DNA from: Myoxocephalus aenaeus
Lineage: Eukaryota > Chordata > Actinopteri > Perciformes > Cottidae
DNA: 64,000 bases
Direction: 5' to 3'
Assembly: GCA_038501785.1 (NCBI GenBank)
Contig: JBAMJR010000053.1
Span: 1,627,001 to 1,691,000, forward strand
In this document: positions 36,025 to 49,514 of the stretch, piece after piece
How positions within the stretch are numbered: the stretch's first letter is position 1
Layout: every line of letters begins with the position of its first letter
Notes under the pieces: generated by a model
Told to the model about the DNA's origin: nothing
Seen by the model: the letters and a program-made list of their open reading frames with translations, nothing else
The model's database searches: none
Position numbers and translations under genes: made by a program

Positions 36025-39000
36025 TATACATACATACATACATACACATACACACACTACCGTTCAAAGGTTTGGGGTCACCCAGACACATTTTCAGTTT
36101 CTTTGAAATTCCCTGCATGGAATAGCCTTCATTTCTAAGAACAAGAACAGAAAAAGAGAACTTTCATGTGAAACTCGCCAGTCTGCGAGTTTCACATGAA
36201 AGTTCTCTTTTTCTGGCTATTTTGAGAGTATAATGGAACCCACACATGTGATGCTCCAGATACTCAACTAGCTCAAAGGAAGGCCAGTTTTATAACTGGA
36301 GGATATACTTTTTCCTACACGTAGATCTTAAACCCTTAAATATAAACAGGAGCCCGGCCACCCTACGGAGGAAACTCATTTCGGCCACTTGTTTTTTAAT
36401 TAAAATCTCCATTGTCCTCTCCTTATATGTAGTCAGGTGTCGGTAGGTAGAACCTCAGCGCCGCTGACTCGCCGCTCTCCTGGCTGACGTCACACGCTGC
36501 CACGGACTCTCCGCTGCCAGTAATCTCACTCGCTGTCTCTATCAACAACGTTAGCTAACGTGATAGCTTGCTATAAAAAAACTGGTGGGAGGGAAATGAA
36601 GCCGCTGTAGACATCTTAACGCTGATTGGCCAAGACTCGACACAAAGATCTTCTATTTGCGAAGAGCACAACTCTTCTTTTTTTTCTCGTGTCTCACTCT
36701 GATCTCAGAAACGCTGGGCGAGTTGACCCCCCCTCCCAAAAACAAAAACTCTTCGGATCTACACGATTCACGTGGATGACATATTTTCATTTCAAAACGG
36801 CGAATTTCGCCAAAAGGTGACAAGTTTGCAGGTATGAGTATTAGATCGTTAGTTTCCGTCTGGCAACAATTTCCGTGGCTAACGTGATGCGGTGCAATGC
36901 TTAGTGGGATACTCACAGCGTCGATCTCGTTGAGAGACTTCCACTGTTCGTACGGGACTCCCAGGTGCTCCGCGGTCTGGATGCTGCGACACAGCTGGCT
37001 GGTCCAAACCTTCAGGTCCGTCGGCTGCTGCTCCTCCACAAACCGAGCCAGAGCAGATGAAAACTACAGCAGAGGGGAGGGACAGTATTCAGCACCTGAA
37101 GTTCATCGATTACGTTCTAAATCGATGTTACTGGTCCGTCTGCGGCCGCTCGTACCTGCTTGCCCCGCGGCGAGAGGCCCGCGTCACCGCCCAGCCGCCC
37201 CTCCAGGTTGTCGGTGCTCTCTCCGTGCCGACACAGGTAGATGGTGCGGGGCTGGACGTGGATGTTCATCAGGTAGTAGACGATCTTACTCTGGATGTGA
37301 TCCTGGATTTGGTTGACGAGGAAACGCCGACCCACGTCTATCACCTGGATGAAGGAGAGATCCCTGGAGGACGGACAGGATGCGGTGAGCGATTGGACAT
37401 CGCAGACGCCCCGACGAAAAACCCCAATGCCGATCATTTACCTGTCGTGCTGATCGGGGTCCAGAGGCTGGTAGCTGGTTTTGTAGCATTCAATTCTCCT
37501 CTGGAAATCCAACATGGCGTCGTTCTTGTTGCAGTCCCGGTAGTCTGGGCACGACACCTTCACTTCCTGCGCAGGGAGAAGGATTGTCAGACGGCAAAAA
37601 ACACGCCTGATCCCAGAGAGTTATAATCATGTCATGCCACTTCAATCCATTGTGACGTCTAAGCGAGACTCACCATGATGTTCGACGCGATGACGCCGGG
37701 ATCGTTGCACACGGACTCGATGAAAAAGATCTGCGCATGGAAAGGAAAAGTGGTTGAAAGTCGACGAAGGTGACGAAGATGTGTCGTGCCTTGACTCCTC
37801 GGGTCGCCAGAGTAACGCTTACCTTGAAGTCGTTGTCACGGCCAAACTGGAGGATCATGTCTCGCCTTTCTCTTGTCGTGTTCGTGGCGTCGAAGACCTG
37901 TAAAGGGACACGACACGGCGTTATAAGAGAAGGTGTTTCCTTTGTTTTTAAAATCAGGTCAAACTTTTTAAAAGACGCAAGATGCATGATGGGAAACTCA
38001 CCGCTACTTGGCCTCCCTCGTCCTTCAAATAGGACTTGACATCCCTCAAGGCTGCTAAGGCACATTGCCTAAACAGAGAGCGACAGAGATTTTCATTTTG
38101 TGTTATCAATAAAGAATAAAACGGTGGATCGCTCTTCTTATGGACGTGTTTTTGTTTCGCGTGTTGAACTCACTGCCTGATTTTCACGGCACACTCGTTA
38201 TCAGGCTTGAAGAAGTCATACGAGCTGTAGTTCTTGACCGCCTCCCTGCGGTACTCGCCCACGTTGAAGACTACACACACACACACACACAGAGAGAAGA
38301 TGAAGCAACAAACAGCATGAACACGGCGTCCCGGAGGCAGAAACATGACTCGATTCACTTCGAGTGCCGTCCTGTAAGCTACTGAACAGACGTGTGAGTG
38401 TGTGAGCGTTTGCGTTACCTTTGGTGGGCATGCCGATCCAGTTGAGGTAGCGGGTGAGTTTCTTGGACATGTACGTCTTGCCTCGAGCCGGAAGACCCAC
38501 CATCACGATGACGGAGGGGGGGTTGGCGAAGTGCGGGGCGGCGGCCGCTGCAGAGAAGGACGGCGAGGGGGAGGGGAATGCGTTTACGACAGCAGTTTAC
38601 ACATCTTCCTTAACGAGGCGGCGAAGGCGCGAAGGACATCAAGTACCGGATCGACATCTTGTGCTCTGTAACCCAAGAGGGCCCCACACCAGGGCTGCCA
38701 GGGAGCCGACACAAATAACAGCTGCTTCCCCAGGAGCCGCAAACCTGCCCGAATCCATTCAGGAAAACAAGCCTCCACCTGTGATCTCTATTCCTCGCCA
38801 TACGACCCACTTTTGGGGCTCTCTGGACGGGGCTTGCACGACCCAGGAGTTTGTTTTTTCGACTTGACCGAATGTACAGTGACACCCCACGCGCACTGCA
38901 TGCGGCTGCAGGTCGCTTCGTGTTGCCCTGGATTCTCAAAACGAGCGGCTGGGCGGGAGGAATGCAGGGCGTCGAAACTACATGAAGAACATGTGCCGCG

Positions 39001-40101
39001 TGGCAGTTATCGCGTAGGGCGTCTGACTGGAGCGGCGAATGCCTTTCGTGTCACATTTCCTCAGCTTCAAAGGGTCAGTGATCACTAATCGCCCGATAAC
39101 GCCCTACGGAGCTAATTAATACTCACTAATCTTGTTTGCATAACAAAAAGAGCCACGTTGCTTAAACTGAAAACCGGATCACACTCTAAGTCTACTCTTG
39201 GATAACTGGTTCATCAACACTCCCTGTTCTCCTCTCGGGCATCTCCATCTCACCTACTGTACATCAAATATAGTCATTATAGCTCTTTTACACTGATCCA
39301 ACTCTGAGTAAAACCGTCTCAGTCATGATAAAAGAAGTCTCTTCTGGCTTAACACCTTTTATCTCATTAGACTTAAATCCTACAGCTGTAAAACTGTAGT
39401 ACAGCACAAGCCTCTCTTCTCTGTGGTCTGGTTGGTGTAACAGCCAGCAGCAAGACGGAGACAGAGTCGCGCGATGCACACGCGCTGCCTGGCCGACCAA
39501 TTGGAACGCGGCACCCCGCTTCAAAAAAGCATCAGAAAGAAGAGAGAGGTCGCGAGGCACCGTGGGTAACCATGGCGACCGGAGGGTCTGTGACGTGCAG
39601 CGCGTGCTCATGAGGTACCGCTGATCAAACGAACCGTCAAAAGACCGGTGTGGGGACAGGTGTATCACGGCGGAACCGTGGCGGGAGATATTAGTAGAAA
39701 ATTGGGGGTGAAATCCTCGAATAAATTGCAATGTATTTCTACAGAAACACCACTTGGTCGCTGTGTGTTTGTCCCACGGGGAAATAAGTTACACGTCGCT
39801 TTAACACACTTCAATTAGCTAGTTAAGCTAACCGAGCTTTAAATTAGCCGTTAGAGATTTTAAAAAAAGGCGCTGTCCACTGCAAAGTACTTTAAGACCA
39901 AATACAAGTATTTATTAGTCAGTTTTGTAGGGACATACACGTTCATAATGCTAGGAATATAATTATTTCGTACTTTATCAGAGAAAACCCGTAAGAATAC
40001 CAGATATTTTATGAGATTTTACCTCTCCGGGGTGCCGGCTTGTCATCCTTGGTGGGCACCCAGATCTTTTGGATCCTGTTCTGGGTCAGCTCTCTGGGCA
40101 T
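34368..40101 (-). CDS. pfkfb3: 6-phosphofructo-2-kinase/fructose-2,6-bisphosphatase 3, complete, 14 coding exons
   Basis: Bifunctional cytosolic enzyme that makes and breaks fructose-2,6-bisphosphate, the activator of phosphofructokinase-1 in glycolysis. Coding exons in gene order: 40101-40023, 38547-38419, 38270-38174, 38068-38002, 37897-37823, 37730-37674, 37566-37442, 37363-37156, 37063-36917, 35861-35757, 35543-35414, 35284-35157, 34877-34689, 34394-34368. All introns are GT-AG and all phases agree, giving 520 aa, the length I recall for human PFKFB3. The kinase domain carries a Walker A GLPARGKT at residues 44-51. The phosphatase domain carries LCRHGE (catalytic His256), NEIDA (Glu325) and CHQAV (His390). 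The C-terminal tail has RRNSVTP (Ser463), matching the regulatory phosphoserine of PFKFB3; the tail differs from PFKFB2 and PFKFB4, which identifies the paralog. The last exon encodes HWLGKVCL, like the short hydrophobic C-terminus of a mammalian splice form. The start ATG at 40101 gives MPRELTQNRIQKIWVP, as in the family. Confidence 0.96.
36056..36296. mobile_element. Tc1-type MITE fragment in a pfkfb3 intron
   Basis: Begins ACTACCGTTCAAAGGTTTGG, the terminal repeat of a common fish Tc1/mariner-derived element, and follows its sequence for about 240 bp before breaking off. It carries a near-perfect hairpin (36148-36215). A (TA)n/(TACA)n tract at 35993-36054 precedes it. Confidence 0.6.
36148..36215. 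repeat. Perfect inverted repeat, 31-bp arms
   Basis: 36148-36178 is exactly complementary to 36185-36215 with a 6-nt loop, inside the Tc1-type fragment. Confidence 0.92.
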
Positions 40102-40360
40102 CCCTTCAGGACTGAGGAGCCGAGCAGTACGCGAGAACCGAGCCGCTTAGATCCCGGAGGAGGGGGGGAAAGAAAAGGAAAAGGACCGCGAAGGAGACGG
40201 CGGGTGTTTGAGCAGGAGCCTCGTCCGTCCGTTCAGGTGCGAAGCACTCGAGCTATCTCAATGTCTACAGAGCACGTTGAGCCGGTTTAATCTGCCGGTC
40301 TGCGGCACATATCCGCTATTTAACCCCGCCCGGGCGGCCGAGCAACGTGACTGCGGTGAC
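40102..40360 (-). promoter_or_regulatory. pfkfb3 5' UTR and putative core promoter
   Basis: GC-rich, CpG-rich DNA directly upstream of the pfkfb3 start codon. A TATA-like TTAAATA lies on the minus strand at 40317-40323, next to a GC-box-like CCCCGCCCGGGCGG at 40324-40337, so transcription may start near 40290. Two ACGTG cores (minus strand 40273-40277, plus strand 40345-40349) fit the hypoxia-response core that is known to matter for mammalian PFKFB3, but such 5-mers are common by chance. The promoter call is an inference from position and composition. Confidence 0.4.
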
Positions 40361-40759
40361 GAAAGCCAACACACACACGCGCGCGAGCACACATGTGGAT
40401 GTAGACTCATGCAGATGCTGCCACAGCGCCTCTCTGTGGGAGGGTAACTCTCATGGGATGATATTTCATGTAACATAATACAAGAGTAATAGCGCCGAAG
40501 TAACCTATATTTTGTCAATATTATTATTTCATTATCAATTGTCATTGTTGTTATTTTAAATGTATGATTTTTTTTAAACATCTGTAGCTGCTGCTTCAAC
40601 ATGAGCTTCAGTCTGAGAGGAAACGTGCAGAGAGTCACATCACCTCCTCCTTCCTCACACTGTGGTGTCCCATTGAGTCATAATGGGCATGGTAGTTATA
40701 TCTGCAAGTATATAAATATCCAATATCCCACTATTACCAAACATGTTCATAGTCAAGCG

Positions 40760-41275
40760 CAGTGGCGGCTGGTGACATTTTTTTTTGGGGGGGCGCAGTT
40801 GGGCGGCGCGGTTTAAATAGCACTCCACAATGAGAAGAAAAGAGGTTTGGAGTAGAATATTCTAAAAAACAAAGCTTTATTTCAAGAAAACACAGTGCTC
40901 AACACTGTCCAATAACAACTATCAACAAACTAACTTTGGGCATGAGAGGTTCAGAGCAGAATGGTTTAAGAAACATTCAATGTGGTGGCCAGAGCAACTT
41001 CAGGGAATACATTGACGTAGCATTCAAACTGGGGGCCCTGCAGTAAGGTGGCACTGGTGAGGTGGTCTTTGAAGGCAAAGCGTTCCCTGGTGTGTCCAAG
41101 TATGGTGTCACAAACCTACAGATAAATATAGAGAGAGAGAGACAGTAAGATAAGTTGTGGGGAAATATCTACTACAAACAGGCTTCATACTACAGACAAA
41201 AAACTATGTTTTGTGTGTCTTGATGGCTCAGCAACATAGACAAAAGGCCAGGAGCCACCTTGATGGCTGTAGCTA

Positions 41276-41348
<73 letters not shown>

Positions 41349-42262
41349 GGGGGTTGAATTTGTATTTTAGATAAAGTTATAGCCTGATATGACATCCACC
41401 CAAATCTAGCAATGTCCAACATGTGTTCTGCTGTGGGAAAGATAAAACATTAAACTCTAACACAGGCATCTGCTGATTTTGACACTCACTTCTGCAGCAA
41501 TCCTTCAAGCTCATCTTCCTTCACAGCCGGCGCTTCCTCGGCTGCTCAGAGCCACTGCACACGGAGCCTCCAGCTAGCAGCTCCGGTTAGCATGTAGCTT
41601 GGTGCATGTAGCTTCACTGCTTTGCTGCTGAATATTTAAATCCGGACGTTCGGGTCCCAACTCTTTCAGCCTCCTCTTGTCAACATCTGATCGTGGATTG
41701 AAAGGTGTTTCGCGTAGAGATACCACAGAGTTTTCAGTCGCCATACTAACATAATCAAAGTCTCTGCTAGCTGTGTTGCTCGCGTAGCTACGTGGGAGCT
41801 ATATGGGATGTGAGGGAATGATAAAGGTCTCTGATTGGACGAATAGTCCAACCACGTTGCAATAAGAAACGATGTCATTGGCTAGGGCGCAGATTCGTGC
41901 GCCCGAAGATTCACGTTTCATCCGCCAATGAGAAGCTGTCCTTGCCGTCACGAGGGTGAAATGTTTGTTAGCTTTCCATAGACACACATTTGGCCGGCGC
42001 CCCGAGAGGGGAGGGGCTTTTCTCAGTGATGATGAATGGCGATATATTATATTTGGTATATCTTAAGTGGTTGTTGACAGGGGCTTACGGTCTCCCACAC
42101 ACATTTAGCGCGTCAACACGGTATATTTCTTATTTAAATTATTTGATATATAATGTTTTTTGACAGTATATATTATATTTTTTTCTTCTTCTTTTTTTTT
42201 TTTCATCGCAAAACTTTAGGAGGGGCGGCGCCCTAGCGCCCTCTATTGACGCACCGCCACTG
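40760..42262. mobile_element. 1.5-kb non-autonomous hAT element, CAGTGGCGG ends
   Basis: Termini CAGTGGCGGCTGGTGA and GACGCACCGCCACTG, flanked by exact 8-bp duplications GTCAAGCG (40752-40759, 42263-42270). Contains a (CA)n microsatellite at 41277-41345. It lies between pfkfb3 and rbm17. No transposase ORF is visible. Confidence 0.9.
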
Positions 42263-42270
42263 GTCAAGCG

Positions 42271-44234
42271 TAATAAAAGACTTTTGAGGGGAAATGTTGA
42301 AGCGGAACCAGACACTCAAAATATGCTACATGACATAATTGTGTTTAGTTCAGAGTGTTTGATTGGTCATCAATCACACACCATGAGTCACATACTTCCC
42401 TTTCTCTGAAAACGCTTTGAACGAGTGGATCTTAATATACCCTATTTAAAATATACTTAAATTAGTTTTTTTTAATTTAATTTGCACTGTATGTGTGTAT
42501 TCAGTCGAGTCACAGTCTCAACAGAGAGTGTTTGGGTGGAGAAACTGGGGCTATGAAACTTTATGTGGTTTGTGTTGTTTGTTCTGGTAGTGAGACTCTT
42601 ATGAAACTTTGCATAAGAAAATAAAAAGAGTGCAGGAAGGATGAAGTTTATAACGCAGAAGCAGTGTCCCTGTTTTAATACAATGAGATGATCACTTTCC
42701 TTTCACTTACGGTAAGCCTCCTTCCTTTATTGTTTTCTAATGCACATCAAATGTTTCACATATTTTGCAAATGTGGAGAGTTAGACAGTGATTGAAATTG
42801 TATTTATTCTCAGGAGGATAAACTATGTCCATCTTGTCTAACTTTTCCTAAAAATAGCTGTGAATCCAAAAGCAAATAGCTGTGGAAATTCAGGAGACCT
42901 TTATGAGTTGTTCATTGAAATAAGTGTGTTTATTCCCTGGCTCTCTCAGAGCCTAACATTTAATCATCAGCCAGCAGGATCTGGGATCCGAAGAGATCAG
43001 AGTCATTTGTTATTAAAAAACAAAGCTGCTAAAGCGTTGATGCACCAGTAATAACGCTCTAATATATGATAAACAGTCACAATCAGGAGGCTATTCAATA
43101 TAAATCCCTGACTCAATATGTTCACACCCCGGCCACAACATATCCAGTGTCAACCTATCCTCGCCCGCATAGTTACCCGTCGGCCAATTTAAGCCAAAAG
43201 CATCTTGACCTCTCGACCTCGTCTCAAGTCACAGCGGCTGGTATGTAGGCCAAGGCTTCAATATGCCGCTGACAGCCAATCACATCAGCCCACCCTGCCA
43301 TGCACGTTCAGGACACGCTCCCAGCATCGCTTTCCCGCCTGGTTCCTTCATGAACACACACACACACACACACGACCCTGAAACACAGTGGGTGTGTCAA
43401 GTTGTTTAGCTTGTTCTTGTTTTGTACTTTATTCAAAATCACGTTTCAGCTCCCGGTATTGGAACCTGGCGGCATTTTATTTTGTAATTCCCAGCTTTTC
43501 AAAGTAAAAGGAACGTAGTTTTAGCTTGTCGTTTTGAAGTGGCGGGATAAAGATAAGATGCATTCTGAGAAAGTTTTATTGAAAACCTTTTGATAACAGC
43601 CGGTCAAACGTCTGTCTTTCATCTCAGGTTCTGCCCCTTCAGCCATACTCCCTTGACCTTTGACCCCTGCAGCATGAATGAAGGAGATCGTTCAAATAGG
43701 CCTTTCTGCTCCTCTGTGGTTTTCTATCCAGCCCGTTTCCCTGATCTGAATTAAACCTGCTCCGGTGGGATGCTTCCTGACGTATTTCACCGGCACCTTC
43801 GGGGCCCTTCTGGTGCGCTTACATAATTCTGAATGAGGCTGGGGCTGCGCTCACCGTCCCAGTCCCCTTCCCATAATCCATCAGGGCTAAATTAAGACTT
43901 TTGGGCCCCTGGGATGTCCCAACACTACTGTGCAACCGGCATTATGTCAGACAGAATTCAGAGAAGGAAACTAGGCTCCTTAGGAGCTGCTCCATGACAG
44001 GACGTGTACGTTTTGAGTTACATGTATGCGTTTGCTACGGAGTGTTTGTACCAGGAGGAAGTAGTTCACATATTCAAACTGGAAAACAACTGGAAACTCA
44101 GTCACCATGATGAGGCTGATTTCTAATTACATACTGACTGATAAAAATGATAAACTCAACAACAAAAACGTACATTTAAGGAGAATAATGATACATACAT
44201 AAAGAAACCAGTAAACTAGACATAGTTTATACCG
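42271..44234. other. pfkfb3-rbm17 intergenic region, no gene recognised
   Basis: Anonymous DNA with a (CA)n tract at about 43351-43373. No supported exon. Confidence 0.5.
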
Positions 44235-44240
44235 TTTATT
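44235..44240 (-). terminator. Candidate rbm17 polyadenylation signal
   Basis: AATAAA on the minus strand about 155 nt past the rbm17 stop codon at 44395; the first canonical hexamer downstream. Confidence 0.45.
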
Positions 44241-44394
44241 TTTTTCTTGACAGAGGTATTTTTCATCTCAGGACAAAAAAAACAATAATCTACAAGATGG
44301 ACTCACCACTACATACAGACACTTCACTGCTGTTCAGGAAATAATAAAAAGGTTTTATGTACAAGTGAGGAAACGATGCGCCACCAAGGAGACC

Positions 44395-46927
44395 TCAGAG
44401 CTGCTCCCCGAGGTCCAAAACCCAAAACTTGTCCGGATTGTAGAAGCAGGCCCTGACGATTCGACCGCCGAAATACCGTCCGTTCAGATCCACCACGGCT
44501 GGAGGAGAGAGAGAGAGAGAGAGAGAGAGTTGAGGTGGGACTGTAAGCAAGTACACACACAAACCTTTCAACAGCTGGATTAGTGCTGCCATGTTAAAGA
44601 AAACCTCTCCAGATGCTTTGACGGGGTTACACATTGTACTATATTATGCAGACGTGTCAACCGGCCTCATCTGTATTCATTTCAGTGTCCCAGAATGCTT
44701 TGACAAGCTCCTGAAGGGGACTTGAACACGCAACTCCGTTTCAATCAATTTTCTCACTGTACGATTGTTGAACACGGTTGAATCCCACGGATATTTACAA
44801 AGCCATAGTTGCTGGAAATATGCTGAAGTAATTAACCCCCCCCCCCAAAAAAAAATTATATAACCAAACTAAATGATGCCAGGGTTGCTTTTAACAGTTC
44901 AATAGTTTTGGTGGATTATTCCCCCCCTGAACCTCTAAAAGACGACCCTCTCTTGTTCGAAGGGGAAATGTGATTTGTGTGGAACAAACTGTTGTGGAAA
45001 GCAGCTAAGTGATGCTAACAGTTAGCCCTAAGTGCCCTCACAAAATAATAGTATTTCCCAAAATGTTCAATATGATTACGTAACCCTGATGCCACCTTGG
45101 ATTGATCCTCGTAAAATTAAAAACTGTAAATTACAGCTAACTTCGGCCTCAGAATGACTTCACTGAAATTTCACACAGTTGCAGAAGGAAATCCGGCGGG
45201 ACAGGGTTCCTTGAGCAGAACAACACAATGATCATCTCCCACCTGCTGCGGGACCGTGACCTCTGACCTCCTTATCGAGGAACAGCAATGTTTCAGCAAC
45301 GTGTCGGTGTGACACTCGGAGACGACGCGCTGTGGCCGAGGCCGCCTGTCTCCGTCTTTTGAGCGCCTGTCCCGCTTTTTCTGAGCGGCGTGATGTAAGC
45401 GCGGTTCTGCCGGGGTTGCTGGGCCACGTGTGATGCAACACCGCAGGGAGTCTCACCTTGTTTCTGATCTGGGCCGACCCATTTAGAACGGGGCACTCTT
45501 TCACCCGCGTTACTGGAGCACTTACACAACGGTAGGAAGAACGAATGATGCAGTTACAAAAAAGTGGACCGCCCACCCCAAAAAAAAACTAAAAAACAGC
45601 GGCGATGATGAAGAACGAGTGGCGGGATTTTGCGCATGAGTCAACGAGAAGAACACTGACCTTTGATGGCGGACTCCACCCTCTCAAACTCCAGAAATAT
45701 CCTGACAGCGTCCTCATCTGGCACGACTGCGATCTGAGAAGCAAAGTTTGATTGCGATTGTCCCGTTTTGTACAAATGAATCCACGTCGCGCTTCTCTTC
45801 CCTCACCTCGAAGATGACACATTTCACCACTTTGCCGTATTTCTCGCACTCCTCTTTCGTCTCTCCCTCCAAGTCCTCGTCCACCTCTCCGCGGCCCACC
45901 ATGTTCTGCGAGAAAGACAAAGAGCAGAGACGATAATGAGGACTCAAACTGCACTACAAGGTCTTGTATTTTCCTCATTATTTGTTCCAAGCTATAAAAT
46001 AGCATTTAAGAACACACACAAACACACACATACCCTCAGCAGGACCACTTTGGTCGGGTTTTTGAGGATCTCTGTAAGCGGGTTGGCATCCGACTTCTTG
46101 GAAGAGTCTGCTTGTTGGATGGAATCCGATACAAAGGTCATGGAGGTCAGAGGAATATTCACAGGCTGCTGGTGAACTGGATCGAGCAACAAGGTGGCTA
46201 ATGACACGTTATATGGTATTGAGCTCGATTCAACACTCGTGACAAATGAATGAATACGGAAAAATCTTTTGTTCCGTTTGCTGAGCTGCCGTGACACTGG
46301 AAGCAGAGGGGGTTAGTCTGGCTATGACTAACCAACGCCTCTAAAACTCACCAAATAACGGTACATCTTATTTCTTTACTCAAATAAGGGTAGGTGCTAG
46401 ATTATTTGAAGGAGTAAATAAGCGCTGTGGATTTAGCCTTATGTCATTATTGTCTCGAGGTTAGGAAAATAATCAGAACAATGTAAATTAAAAAAGGCAT
46501 TGATAAGAGTCAGTTACAAAATCAGTTTAGCCTGACAACACTATACTTAACTTATAACATACAGGCATTGCTGTTTAAATGTTATAACTGTGCATGACAG
46601 TAAATAAACACATACATGGATAAAACGCATGCAAACACACACACAGGCTTCTGGAATAAAAGACTGTGTGTCTTACACTGTGCGTAATGAATGAAAGAGA
46701 GAAAATGGGAGTGAAGGCTAACCTGAAAAACCTCCGGCTGTAGTCTCAGCAGCACCTGCCTGGCTGGAGGAGGACCCTGCTGCTCAGTCACACACACACA
46801 AACAAAATGACAAAGACGTCCACACAGAGTTACAGTAAAACATCAAACTGATCCTGGAATGAAGTGGACAAGGAAAAAACGGAGCGTGGCATTTATAGCA
46901 TTGATCATGAGGAGAATGTGCAGCAAT

Positions 46928-46967
<40 letters not shown>

Positions 46968-48152
46968 TACATACGTTTTTCCGCGGCGTCGCCTATGATG
47001 ATCTTTCCACCTCTCTTGCTGGTCTTCTCCACAGACAGCGCCGTGCTGAGGCCCTGCTCGTGCTTCCCCAGGCCCTGGCCTTCTTTGAAGCCGTACTTCT
47101 GCATGATCTTATGGGCCACCGTACCTCTGTGGGGGGGTTGAAAAGTGGGATTTGTTGTGATATTAAAGCTGTTTTTCACAATACTCTTACACTTTAAATG
47201 TGCTGACATGTTTGCCCTAATTATTGTTAATTACATTACATGTCATTTAGCTGACGCTTTTATCCAAAGCGACTTACAATAGTGCATTCAATCATGAGTA
47301 CAAACTCAGAACAACAAGAATCAATAATCACTAAAGTACAGTTTCTTCAATAGAGTTAAATTACAAAAATTACAAAAGTGCTATCAATAAGAGACATCAA
47401 AGTGCTACTAGAGTGCTAGTACAGTGCTACCTTCCTTATTCAAGGTGTTTCCTTATTCAATAATGTTGCTGCAGTGCAGATAATCGGTCTGGATAAATCC
47501 TAAACACAGCACATTTACATTTGTGTGTGTGTCTGTGCGTCCCACCCACCCCATGTTAGCCAGGAAGGAGCTGGTTGGTACGGGCGGTGAACGCGGGCGC
47601 TCTGAGTCCTCGTACATAGGTGGAGGGATGGCGGCCTTTGAGCCTCTGGTGGGACGACCTTCATCCTCGTAGGAGTATGATGAGCCTGAAACACAGCACA
47701 ACCGCCTTTTATAGTTCTATAACATATTTAATGTTGTTATTCTATGCACGTATTTTGTATTCTTTGTTTTTGATTTTACACTGACATTCACATTGTTGCG
47801 TCAATGTAGACAATGCTGCCCTCTGCTGGAGACAAACAGCTACTAATTAAAGTACAGCACTCACGTATTCCGTATGTGGTTAACTCTTACGCGTTACAAT
47901 GACATTCCAGGGGCCAAAAAGTTCCACTGAAAACATGGCTACATAAGTCTTCATTTTTACCAACTAAGCAAAAAAAGTAGGATCATTCATCTAGCTGTTG
48001 TTTCATACAGGATTACCATGACGCAGACTGCTGTTCCTGTTCCATTTTTCCTTTGACTAGTCAGTAGTTTAAAACCACCACGAGGTGAATCTGAAGACTT
48101 ACCATCCTTGTCCACGAGTGAAGAAGGAGGGGCGATAGCTGCTCCACCCATC

Positions 48153-48199
<47 letters not shown>

Positions 48200-49452
48200 A
48201 TGTCAGAGAGGTGAAGTTTAGTTTTCGTCCCGTTTGAAACATGATGACTGTGATACAGAGCTACTGAATTCAATGCATCTCAGACATCGCACTACTATGC
48301 TTTGTTATTCATCAATGCTAAAAATATTTGATATATTCATTTATTTACATACTCACTATCCACCTGTAACCTTAGAAAAACATGTAAAGCCCTAAGAGGG
48401 GGAAATTCTAAAACAGACTTATTTCCCTAAAAGTGGACAAAAAATTCACTCGGAGAGACTTCGGTTTTACCTCAGCTAATGACAAATGATGACTAAATCA
48501 TCTCGGCAAAAACCTTAAACCATCCACAGATTGTGGATACTTCTACATGTGAGCCAAGTGGGTTAAAATACTCACTCCGTTTCCTCCGCTCTGCCTCGTA
48601 GTCCTCCTCTTCGTCCGACTCGCCCTCTGCTGCTGGGAAGCGAGAGAAACCACTTGGAGCCGCTCCACCATCTGGCCTGTCTTTCCTCTTCCTGAAAGAC
48701 ACCAGGTTCAAGATTTAGACAGAACTCCCGTGTTCCGATAAATATTCAGTATTACGATCACATGAGAAACAACTAAAGCCCTACAGAACCTTTCTGGGTT
48801 CGGTCCCATGTTGCTGCTACAAGCACGCAAGTACAGACGCATCAAGATCATGAGGGAAAAGACAACGAGTGGTTTGAGTAAACGATCATGCCATTACGTA
48901 CTTCTCTCTCTCCTCGATCTCCTTCTGCCGCTCTTGCTCCCTCTGGCGCTGGCGCTCTTCTCTGTGTCGCTTCACCACTTTCTCGTAGTCGTTGGGGAAT
49001 ATTGGATCGTACTCGTCCGCCAACGGGATCAGCGCATCGCCAGAAGAGAAACTACTCGACACGGCTTCCTGAAGCGCACACGGTATGAGAGTGAGACAGA
49101 GATCTACGGGTACATTTATATTTACGTTCATTTTCAGCAGATACGGTAAGACTGTTCATGCAAGGTGATCACAACACCACACACTGCTCCGTTACATCTT
49201 ATTAACATTACGTACTGAACATTTACACTAAAGTAAAAAAATAAATAAAAATAAAGCAGCTTGAGCATTCCAAACATTTTATAAACTCAGAAGATTTCAT
49301 AACACTGATCACTGGAGAAGACAGACCTTAATTCCAGCAGCAGCATGTGGAGGAGTGTCTATGATCTGTCTCTCATCGGTGGAGCGGTCTCCTCTCTTTA
49401 GATCAATAACGGGAGCCAAGACCGTGGTCTGCTTCATCCGCTGCGTCTACAC

Positions 49453-49514
<62 letters not shown>

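Noticed and set aside
37057..37626. 189-codon plus-strand ORF
   Set aside because: Antisense shadow of pfkfb3 exons 7 to 9, whose minus-strand reading matches the family.
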